64,000 nucleotides of DNA, taken from assembly GCA_021234155.1 (NCBI GenBank), contig JAJEKV010000028.1, forward strand, positions 8,166,875-8,230,874, written 5' to 3'. The DNA is from Isoetes taiwanensis. Lineage: Eukaryota; Streptophyta; Lycopodiopsida; Isoetales; Isoetaceae. The notes under the pieces were generated by a model that was given only the letters and a program-made list of their open reading frames with translations, was not told where the DNA came from and searched no databases. Shown piece after piece: positions 56,038-64,000 of this stretch (the stretch's first letter is position 1; every line of letters starts with the position of its first letter). The translations under genes and the position numbers were made by a program.

Positions 56038-58640
56038 TATTTTTATCGTCCATGGAGACCAATCGGTCTATGGGACCCAATACAAAAGCGCAGCAAGCGG
56101 ATTACTACCCGGATTAAAAAACCCCCGCCCCGAAGGGTTTTCGAGGGAAAAACCGTGGCAGCAATCAGCCTGCTGACAAACTGTTCCAATATACAAAATA
56201 CAAAAACACACAAATATATACACTCGTATGCCGCACCCATAGTGCCCGACGTGGCGGCCGCGGGGGGCAAAGATGGGCTCGCGCAGTCCGGTACCTCGAA
56301 TATATGACCCTAGGGCACGCATCGATGGTGTGTTCATCAAGCAAATGTAGGGCAAGTCCCGACCGGGTACTAAGGGAACGTATCGGCCCGGATCCGGACC
56401 AATCTCCGGCAACTCGAAAGTGTGAGACTCATCCTCAATGGCACCGCGTTTGACAAGACCGCCGAGCAGCCCGTCGTCCGGGGGGCTCCCAATCCACCTG
56501 CCCGCCTCGATCGCGCGGAGATGGTGGGCACACAAAGCTAATGTAGGCAATGAGTCTGCGCGCTTTTCGGGCAGTTTGGAACGCGGTAGAGAGCTGCAGG
56601 CCCCCGGACCAACGCGGGGTTGATGTGCTCCTTGTAATGGCCGTTTTTGACCCGCTCTAGAGCGACGGGGTCCCAGAGCTTGCCAAGGAAGCAAGCGTCC
56701 AGGTATTCTCGCAAGTTGTCCCGATCGGCCTCTGTGTCCACCTGCACGCATCTGTGCTCCTGCACGTTCCATCTGGCGAACCACTGATCTCTCTTACCCT
56801 TCCAACAGGCCGAAATGCGAGCCCCATTGCCACAGCGTAAGCCGGAGCCGGGAGCCGAGCATCACCCATATTAACCACTTTCGAAAGTAGGCGATGTGTC
56901 TATCAAAGGTCGTCCTTTGGCGTCAGAATCGATTTCTGCGGCCCGAGACCGATGGGGGAAGGTTTCACCCCAAGTGCCCGTGCCAAAAATGCCTTCTACG
57001 CACTGCTCCCAAGTCATTCCAGGTCGCCAAAGAGATGACCGGGGCCCCAAACCTCGACCCGTCTGAAGGGCCGGGCTCGACCCGGTACCAAAACAGATGT
57101 GATCATGGCCCCAATCATAGAGCTCGCCTCGGTGATTTGTTCTCGCATGGCATAAAGCTTCACGGCTTCTTGTCACCGTAGCGGATGGGCGTCTCCCAAC
57201 AGAGGCGAGGAGGGAACTCCACCCCTAGGTACTTGTAGGTGGGTGTGACCTCAAAGGCTGTCCCCTCGATATGTGAGTCGCGAGGAGTGGGGTGGCGTGA
57301 AGAGGATATCTCGAACCACCTAGTCTTGGCCGATTCACAAGTATGTAATGCAGCTTTGGCGGAATGTGTCTAGGGCATCCGGGTGTGGGCGAGAAGGTCA
57401 ACATCGTCGCATAAATGAGCCGGGCGGATGACCTGGTGCAAAAGGCATGCCATCCCCCATGCTTTCGGTAAGCCGAGGGGCTCCCTAACCGGGTCAATGT
57501 AGAGGCCAAAAAGTGGTGGTGAGAGGGGCAGACAATGCCGGGACCCGGCCACTACTTTGTGAATGCTTGGCCCGTCGGTACGCATCCTGCCAAAACAACT
57601 CTCATACAACCCTATATGGCATTCTCGCATCGTGCAGCCATAGCCCTAATTGACGCAGCCTAGTCCACTGACTTTTCTGGGGGGGTATTGAAAGCCTTCG
57701 CGAAGTCCACAAAGCAGCAATACAAGTCCTGCCGATGGTTTCGGCTGTCTTCAATCAGTGCCCGCAGTGTAAAGATATGGTCAATCGTTGAGTGGCGGGG
57801 TCTAAAGCCTGCTTGTGTGAGGGCTCGCACATCTGCTGCCTCGCCGCGGTGGTCAACCGCCGCCGAGAATGCCAGATAACAGCTTTGGCAAATACTGAAT
57901 CGACCATGATCGTCCGATGGTTGGTCGGACGGTGTGGGTCGCCCGCCTTTGTGAATGGGGGCAACCCCCGCCAGGGTCCATTGTCGGGAAACCTTCCTGC
58001 AATGCTCTGTTGAACAGGATAGTGAGAGGATCGGCACCAGGGGTCGCCGTCCATTTGAGTAACTCGTCCTGCATACCGTCGAGGTCAGCTGCCTTTCCAT
58101 TAGCCACCGCTGCGTGGCCCTCCACAACATCCTCCTCCTCACAGAACCAATGGGGGCCATCCTGTGGGGGTATGGGCTGCTACGCGTCCCCTCGGGTGGG
58201 TCATAGAGTTGCCGCAAGTACTACTCCCACGCCTGTGATGTCCCCCAGAGGGTCGGGCTGGCCTTTGAAGCACTCTCGCGCCAAAAAGGTTCGAGGATGA
58301 GTGTCCAAAGAGAGCCGAACATCTCCCACGGTAAACCGGGTAAGGTACCGCCTTTGTCTCCTTTAGATCTGCTTGCATCTTGTGTGGTGGCCCGCAAGCG
58401 GGCACTGGATCTAGAATGTGATCGAAGTCGGGCGCTTGCGTTCTTTACACTCGCATCAAACCATCGGGTTCTGCCGGAAAGGTTGCTTTCTTCCTCGAAA
58501 TGCTACGCTGCGGGAGGGGGTCTCCCAAAACACTGGCCCTGATCCCGCCATAGCTCGGGCCAACCGGGGTCTGCATCTGGCTGCCTAGTGTGGGGGTCCG
58601 CAGAATTGCTGGCATGGGGCAATACTCCAAAGTATAGGCA
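56038..58640 (-). mobile_element. 5'-truncated LINE (non-LTR retrotransposon)
   Basis: About 2.6 kb on the minus strand. The reverse transcriptase is listed separately. After it, YKYLGVEFPPRLCWETP at about 57241-57191 marks the post-RT region, then MTWEQCVEGIFGTGTWG near 57020-56970. A C-terminal block LRAIEAGRW then VEDESHTFE (56530-56420) resembles the Cys/His-containing tail of RTE- or CR1-like LINEs with its Cys residues lost. No endonuclease domain is present upstream, so the copy is 5'-truncated near 58.6 kb. The 3' end (56041-56170) is shared with 62975-63095. The RT wording (GFRPRHSTIDHIFTLR, FVDFAKAF) is unlike plant L1. Several frame changes make it dead. Confidence 0.8.
57390..58140 (-). 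pseudogene. LINE reverse transcriptase domain, broken
   Basis: Conserved blocks run in order down the minus strand. They are CEEEDVVEGHAAVANGKAAD (about 58140-58081) with LDGMQDELLKW, then QWTLAGVAPIHKGG (57983), QAGFRPRHSTIDHIFTLRAL (about 57810), YCCFVDFAKAF (57722-57690), LPLSPPLFGLYID (57531-57493), and LCDDVDLLA (57414-57388), which is the YADD catalytic box with Tyr-Ala altered and both Asp kept. The blocks fall in at least three frames, so at least three indels have accumulated. This is the core that would prime reverse transcription at the target site. Confidence 0.9.
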
Positions 58641-59149
58641 TGAAGACAAGGGTGGTGTATTCCACCAACCAATCTATATTGTTGAATGAGATGTGGGAAT
58701 AGACACAATATGGCCAACCCTTCAATCCCTCCATAGACCATCGCTTAATGTAGAAAAGCCTAAATAGCAAGCATTAACACTAAAATGCGAATATGCATTC
58801 AGAGATGCAATTCAAGTTTCTATTCTTAGTTTTAATCTACCACAGATATATCTATTTATTAGAAGCATAACCTTCAAAATGTCTAGTTTCCAATTTCATT
58901 CAACTAATGCTGATCCACAAGCACTCGATATCTATTCACATTGTATTGTACTTTTCTTATAAGGATAAAGTGTAGAGTTTTTGAGAGAATAAGGAGAGTA
59001 TGAGCACTTAATATTGTAAAAATAATGGTTTTCTAGAGGGACAACAAATGTAGTCAATGCCTAAATTTTCCAGACAAGCACAACCTTGTTAAAGCCTTCT
59101 GGTGTGCCTTTTGCTAGTTATTTTTTAATGACTGTAATATTTTGGCAAA
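58641..59149. other. No gene identified
   Basis: AT-rich DNA upstream of the LINE truncation point. Confidence 0.4.
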
Positions 59150-59232
59150 AATAACATAAGTTATTAGTTATTTTTTAAATAACGCCTAATGCGTTATTTT
59201 TTTGGGGCTAACGCGTTATCTAACAAATATGT
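59150..59232. repeat. Hairpin pair with AACGC/GCGTT arms
   Basis: AAATAACGC, CTAAT, GCGTTATTT is a perfect 9-bp stem around a 5-base loop. Twenty bases on, TAACGCGTTA is a 10-base palindrome. Related words lie in the reverse orientation at 45095-45120. Confidence 0.7.
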
Positions 59233-59350
59233 AGCATAATAACAGGGGGTTTTCTTTGTGTTTTTGTACGCTTTTCACTAAGGTTTTCCTATGATTTCGT
59301 GATGTATTTAAATGCATGTCCTAATGCGTACATCTAGAGTGCACCATTTC

Positions 59351-59552
59351 TGAGCCATTGATTTTAGCCTTTTTTTTTTCAATGGTCAACAACCAATGGC
59401 TCACAACAAAAGCCCTTTTTTTGTGCGTGTGGTGCATAATGGGCACATGAAGGGCCATTGATTTTAGCCTTTTTTTCCAATGGTCAACAGCCAATGGCTC
59501 ACAACAAAAGCCCTTTTTTTGTGTGTGTGGTGCATAATGGGCACATGAAGGG
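59351..59552. repeat. Tandem duplication (100 bp) with internal inverted repeat
   Basis: Copy 1 (59354-59453) and copy 2 (59454-59552) are nearly identical, differing mainly in T-run length and a few substitutions. Each holds GCCATTG and CAATGGC arms around a poly-T loop; in copy 1 the arms extend to TGAGCCATTG and CAATGGCTCA. Confidence 0.9.
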
Positions 59553-60065
59553 CTTTGATGGGTGCATGTAGTGCGGTTTCCCCGGCAAACACATTTCTTA
59601 TCATAACTTTTGATCCGAGCTCGCTTTGAGATGATTTTTATTGCTTTGGAAAGCTCTCTCAGAGATCTTTTTTTTTAGTGTATGAACCGCATGTTTGGTT
59701 AAGTTATCTATGTTAAAAATGGTAATTTTCTGCAAAGGTTTGGAAGGAACATCCTACCAAAGATTAATCTGAGATACCCCTTTATTGGATATTGTTTTGT
59801 GGCTCATTAGAATGAAGCTTGCAAAAATTATGATGCATTTTTAGATTTTGAAGGCGCCATTAAGAAAATTCCAAGGCTTCTAAATCCTTGTGCTAAAAAG
59901 CTTTGAAAAAGTTTCCCACTTTGGTTTCTCACCACAAGAATCTATGGAGGCCAAAGGTCGCTGTTAAATTCCCCCGAAAATGTTTGTGTATGGGTGTTGC
60001 AAACTTTATGACTTTGAGAACCAATCAATCGCTCTATCTTTATGGTAACTTTTTACTTATGTTCT
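59553..60065. other. No gene identified
   Basis: T-rich DNA; nothing recognised. Confidence 0.4.
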
Positions 60066-60715
60066 ATTTGTTTTATTGTGATCAAATTCAAAAAGCTCAA
60101 TTGATGGCCTCAAATGAATTATAGTTTTTTTCGGTTTGAATTCTAAAATTTACCTTTTGATAGGGTATGATTAGAGGAAAAATGAGATCACATTTTATCC
60201 CATTAAGGGATGCTTTTTGTGCCATTGGTAGGCTTTTAATCCTGTCCAATAAGAGAAGAGCTCCGCTATATTTCATTCCAAATTATGTGGCATTCAGAAT
60301 TAATGCACGGTGCAAAAAAATACAATGCATTTTTTCATTTTAAGGCTTTTATCCAGAACTCAAATTCAAAACTTTTTGTAAATCCTCGTCTTCATGATCT
60401 ATCTAATGATAACCCATTCATATATCTTTCTCGATACAAATATATAAGAAATAAGCAAAAAATCATATTTTTTAAGGTTAAATATGACCATATTGAAATA
60501 CATCATAACTATATATCATTGGAAAATCTTTTTACTTTGCAACAAACGGGATCAATTTGACAAGTTCATCTTATGGGAAAAAACTTTTAAGTTGTTGGTC
60601 TTTGTTTTATTGTGATCAAATTAATAGAGGGTAGCCATTCCATTGGAGGATTCTTATGGGGATGAAATGAATTCAAATTTCCTCCGTTTGAATTCCCAAA
60701 ATTTTGTCAACCAAA
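60066..60715. repeat. Diverged direct repeat pair
   Basis: TTTGTTTTATTGTGATCAAA begins copies at 60066 and 60605. AAATGAATT and GGTTTGAATTC/CGTTTGAATTC with AAAATTT follow in both. An open frame between them (60285-60560) has no motif. Confidence 0.65.
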
Positions 60716-60788
60716 TTTTTTTTTCACACCAAGGGGGGGCAAATTTTTTGTAACACAAACCATTAACATCCAACATATAAAAAATTAA

Positions 60789-60880
60789 ATCCCCCAACAC
60801 ATAACAACCAACACATAACAACCATTGACATTAACAACTAACACATAACTACCATTGACATTAATTAACACAACCATTGG
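60789..60880. repeat. Minisatellite, about 31-bp unit
   Basis: AACACATAACAACCATTGAC plus ATTAACAACT recurs two to three times, preceded by a partial unit. A minus-strand frame across it encodes repeated YVLVV peptides and is not a gene. Confidence 0.75.
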
Positions 60881-60928
60881 GTCCAACACATTTAAATTAA
60901 AATTCCCCTTAAACCCCCTTTGGTTTGG

Positions 60929-61186
60929 GTGCATATTCACATGGGGGTGGCGTAGAGGCAGAGAGCCCTCATAATTGTATTTTGCACGTACGAAATCAAC
61001 ACCATATAGTATTCCGCTTGAAATCTTATAGTATTTTGCGAATCTTGTTATACAATATAGCAAATTTTGTACTTGCATACCCCACAAATGAGGAACTTTA
61101 TGTACGGTGTAGATTAAGGAATAAGGGGTGAATATGCCTATCCAACAGCTCTCGTTGCCCGGAGTCACCCCCCGTGTGAATATGCA
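60929..61186. repeat. Short element with about 23-bp terminal inverted repeats
   Basis: GTGCATATTCACATGGGGGT at 60930 is matched in reverse complement by ACCCCCCGTGTGAATATGCAT near 61165-61185, with two or three mismatches. About 210 bp of AT-rich, non-coding DNA lies between. The size and structure fit a MITE. Target-site duplications could not be confirmed. Confidence 0.55.
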
Positions 61187-61323
61187 TGTCTGGAATGGAA
61201 TTCGTCCATTAAAATATTAAAATGGCGTATTCGACCTAAAGGCTGTATTGCCACCATGCGTACACGTATATAATGTAGCCGTATTTCTTTTGTGTCTAGC
61301 ATGGGCAATGGGTACTTTAAAAT

Positions 61324-61555
61324 TTTCCCTTTTTAGCACACCAGCTCTACCGGGCCTACAGCCTTTCTTGAATTCTAGCCTATCCACGTATCACTTCCAC
61401 CTCATTAAAATTCAAGGTGGCATAACTTAGACTGTACGATCCTCATTTTTCTAGATCAACGATTGAGGCCTCATTAAAATTCAAGGTGGCATAACTTAGA
61501 CCGTACGATCCTCATTTTTCTAAATCTACGGTTGAGGAAATTAGAAAAGACAAAA
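61324..61555 (+). repeat. Dispersed block, copy 2, with 69-bp tandem duplication
   Basis: Partner of 53424-53580. Here the second half, starting CCTCATTAAAATTCAAGGTG at 61400, is repeated at 61469 and is nearly identical. The element core is therefore followed by two GATCCTCATTTTTCTA units where copy 1 has one related unit. Confidence 0.75.
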
Positions 61556-61799
61556 AAGCGTAGGTCACTGAGATTAGTTGGGGCCCTCGAACAAGAGGGA
61601 GGGAACCTCTACCAGAACTAGGATTATTAGCAGCACTTCAGAAGAATCACATAAAAACTAGTTGGATGTCCTCAATATTTATCATTGTTTGCTCTTCTTT
61701 GATCAGAAGTAAAAAGCTGGACCGTTTTTCTGTCTTTCTTTATTGTTTGCTCCAGTTGAAATCATTCTAGAATTTCAATAAACCCCAGAAAATTAGGGG
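61556..61799. other. No gene identified
   Basis: Possible 5' untranslated region of the gene-like segment that follows; no motif. Confidence 0.3.
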
Positions 61800-62480
61800 A
61801 AATTTTAAGCGAAGTTGACAACCTGAAGCAGCAATCCGAAGCGGCCATGGAAGAAAAGCTTTGGAAGATAAGACCTTGCCATTATGGAAACAGCTTCAAT
61901 CCACAAATATAGCTCGAGCTTCCTATTTTGCCCCTTAGAAGACCAATCCGGCCGTACTTCTTGGATTTTCAAGTGTACAGAGGCATATTTACAGTAAACA
62001 AACTTTTATAGACCTAGATTCATCCTAGAGACGAGGAGTCGGCAGATAAATATGGTTTCGGGATTGATGTGGCCGAGCCAAATGAGAACATAGAAAATGA
62101 ACTAAGTAAAGATGATTTGAAGACCAGATTGTGCTGTGTCATGTCAACCGCCTATGAGTTTTTTCTACAAGTCTTTTCTTGCTTGTTTATAATAATTTTA
62201 TTTTCTTTTATTTGTGTAAAAATTTGTCAAATTTTATGTCATTAGGAATCGGAAGAATCAAGTTGGAGAAGTTTCTTGTCGGATTTGTCATGAAAATTGT
62301 ACCACCACCGACGGTTAGCCTTTAGATTTTCTAGGACAGATTTAGAAGCTTTTTGCAATTTTATAGTTGCTTATAGGATACGGTGAAGCTTTTCTGTATC
62401 TAACTTTCTTTCCGTTTGTTTCTATGTGTAGCATTAAGTGAGCCAATTGATATTGATCTCCCTTTAGGCTATTGTCTGAC
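61800..62480 (+). pseudogene. Gene-like segment with possible RING-CH start
   Basis: Three coding-like pieces lie in a row. At about 61809-61915 a frame reads ILSEVDNLKQQSEAAMEEKL, a coiled-coil texture, to a TAG. At about 62030-62140 another reads RDEESADKYGFGIDVAEPNE and on. At 62246, after a CATTAG acceptor, NRKNQVGEVSCRICHEN is read, up to a GACG|GTTAG donor. SCRICHE matches the first CxxC of RING-CH (RINGv) domains of membrane-linked ubiquitin ligases. The rest of such a domain (C, H-x2-C, C-x2-C) was not found downstream. It may be an intact gene with exons I missed, or a fragment. Confidence 0.3.
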
Positions 62481-62950
62481 CTTTAGAAACCATAAGTCCA
62501 GTATACTGTTTGAATGTAGGTTATTCCAATTAGTTGTATGTTTGAAACTATGTAGCAAAGTGGCAAGTTCAATTTGTTTGTTTTAATTGTGTAATGCACG
62601 CAAAAAAATAGGCTGGCTAAAGAGCTCATAAGTTGCGCCATAGTTTAGGGATTGATTTTGGAAATGCTAAAACTAGTCTTACCTATGTTGCCCCCCATCC
62701 CAGTTGAGTAAGCTCTGCATGGATTTATTACATTTCTTTGCTTGGTTTTAATGGGAATTTTATGGTATTCAGGTGGTAAAATTGCAAGGGTAGAGGTAAT
62801 TGTTGTTCTACCTTGTGATGTAGAGGTCAGAAAACAATCGCATCGATCCGAGCCTTCGGATCGCCATTCTGGGCAAGGGACGAGCCATTATATAAGGCCA
62901 CTCCGGGACCGGTTATCGGCGTCTTCTCACAGCAGCATTTCTTCCATTCT
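62481..62950. other. No gene identified
   Basis: AT-rich; nothing recognised. Confidence 0.35.
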
Positions 62951-62954
62951 CCTT

Positions 62955-63100
62955 GATTCAATGAATAGAATAGAATAGAATAGTTTTTAACGTCCATTAG
63001 GTCATGGGACCCATACAATGGGCTAGTACAATCATTACTACTAGGATTAAAAACCCACCCCGAAAGGTTTTCAAGGGAAAAACCTTTTGTCTGATACTAG
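62955..63100 (-). mobile_element. Short 3'-end copy of the same LINE
   Basis: Matches 56041-56160 in the same orientation: CGTCCAT, GGTC.TGGGACCCA, TACAA, ATTACTAC, GGATTAAAAACCC, CCCCGAA.GGTTTTC and AGGGAAAAACC. Beyond about 63098 the match stops, so the copy is extremely 5'-truncated. Its tail is (CTATT)n (plus strand AATAGAATAGAATAGAATAG at 62961-62980), unlike the (CCTT)n tail of the long copy but at the same junction after TTAAAAA. Confidence 0.8.
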
Positions 63101-64000
63101 ACAAGCTTCAAATTGCGGCTTATCTAGAACCTCAAGTATGTATAATGCCAAGTCATGCCGCATGGTCTATTAGATTTGCTTCTCGGACTATCTCAATGGC
63201 TCTTCGACCAATGGATTTCTTCTCGGTTTCTTTTTCTTTCTCCGTCCTCGCATACCGGCACCTTCCTGGCGAGTTTTCTCATCCTTCTTTGGAAGGTACG
63301 CTTCCTTCCTGCTCTGTACGTCAGGGGTTTCTCGCCCTTATTCTTGCAGATCTCTTTGTTCTATTGTTTCTCTTGGTATTCGCATGGCTTTTCTTTGTGC
63401 ATTCGCATGTTGAGTCTTTGGCATGGGCTATTCGATATTTGCAAGACGGCCTACAGTTTAGGTGTAATTATGGTCTCAAGTTATATGGATTGGGCGTTTC
63501 GCATTTTGTTATGATCGATGGTTTTAGTCTTTCACGGGTTTAATGGTTTGATCTTAGTGGTCTGCTCTATTTTTTTAAGGTGGCGTGCTCATGTGGTTTT
63601 ACGTATGGGCGGTTTCATGTGTTGAGGCAGCCAGAGCCTGTGTTGCGCGTGGTTTTCTACCTTTTTTTCCTGATTTTCCTCATTCTCTTCTTCTGGTCTT
63701 GCTTTGAGCAGTTGCCACAGGGTTCTTGTTTTCAATTTTCGGGTTTCTCCCTCTCTCATCTTCTTTGGTTCGGTTTTCTCCCTCTCATAACCCATTTCTT
63801 TGCTTGAGCCATATCAGGTGGATCCGGCTTCATTCATGCTGGCTCTTGGTTCTCATCCCATAGTTTTCTGCCCCATACCTCAGCCTGGGCACCCAGAGCT
63901 TCTTCTTCGCTCCTTCTATCTGTTCTTTGCCCTGCCGGTATCTGTTCCTCTCGATTCCGGTTTCTGCTAGCCCAGCCTCTGCCCGTCCATGTTGCCATTG
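63101..64000. other. Pyrimidine-rich DNA, no gene identified
   Basis: Strongly T/C-rich on the plus strand. Open frames of 75-179 codons are hydrophobic, a consequence of the T content; the longest (63004-63543) begins inside the LINE remnant. No domain is recognised up to the window edge. Confidence 0.4.

Noticed and set aside
56068-56784. 238-codon minus-strand open frame as a separate gene
   Set aside because: It lies within the LINE 3' part and contains fragments of the LINE C-terminal region in mixed frames; its end is the LINE 3' untranslated region.
60785-61168. 127-codon minus-strand open frame
   Set aside because: Its C-terminal part is a translation of the 31-bp minisatellite, and the rest spans the inverted-repeat element.
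63004-63543. 179-codon plus-strand open frame
   Set aside because: It starts inside the antisense LINE 3' remnant, and the rest is a hydrophobic translation of T-rich DNA.
1-64000. Bacterial or phage origin, CRISPR array, operons
   Set aside because: No runs of long adjacent genes, no ribosome-binding pattern and no regular spacer arrays; instead there are plant-type retroelements, a PPR fragment and introns.

Overview
The window looks like nuclear DNA of a land plant with a large, repeat-rich genome. Three things support this: a decayed PLS-class pentatricopeptide (PPR) fragment of the plant organelle-RNA type at 52.05-52.35 kb, two plant-type Ty3/Gypsy retrotransposons, and short exons with plant-like GT/AG splice sites. 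The LINE reverse transcriptase does not resemble the usual flowering-plant L1 type, which would fit a fern, lycophyte or gymnosperm, but I cannot fix the lineage from sequence alone. There are no bacterial operons, rRNA genes, CRISPR arrays or complete conventional genes. Most open frames are chance or are pieces of mobile elements broken by many small indels.

Layout. 0-7.6 kb is T-rich, mostly unassignable DNA. 7.66-7.92 kb is an AT-rich compound microsatellite. 8.0-8.5 kb has a minus-strand coding-like stretch of unknown family. 9-17.7 kb is fragmented DNA with several local duplications and one coiled-coil exon fragment (15.33 kb). 17.9-35.15 kb is dominated by one old Ty3/Gypsy element on the plus strand. 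Its right LTR lies at about 33.4-35.15 kb. Its left LTR appears to be split into 17.94-18.10 and 22.48-23.87 kb by a roughly 4.4 kb insertion. Between the LTRs, gag-like remnants (26.75-29.3 kb) and clear reverse transcriptase, RNase H, integrase and chromodomain-like remnants (30.0-32.6 kb) follow in normal order. 35.2-38.3 kb is A-rich DNA with shuffled short repeats. 39.05-40.76 kb is the 3' half of a second Ty3/Gypsy polyprotein.

42-53 kb is the most gene-like part. It holds a two-exon open frame at 45.82-46.38 kb, a tRNA-derived SINE at about 46.7-47.05 kb, phase-0 exons at 48.85-49.11 kb, a further exon-like block at 50.28-50.52 kb, a long coding-like block at 50.72-51.05 kb and the PPR pseudogene. 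None of the exon-like genes could be matched to a family, except a possible RING-CH start at 62.25 kb. 56.04-58.6 kb is a 5'-truncated LINE on the minus strand ending in a microsatellite tail. A second short copy of the same LINE 3' end lies at 62.95-63.10 kb. The stretches between are full of tandem and dispersed duplications of about 50-300 bp.

I found no convincing new multi-gene system. The best leads are the split LTR, the LINE family with microsatellite tails, the SINE, the candidate exons, and a 150-bp block shared by 53.4 and 61.3 kb. All calls come from reading the sequence by eye; no alignment or database search was run.
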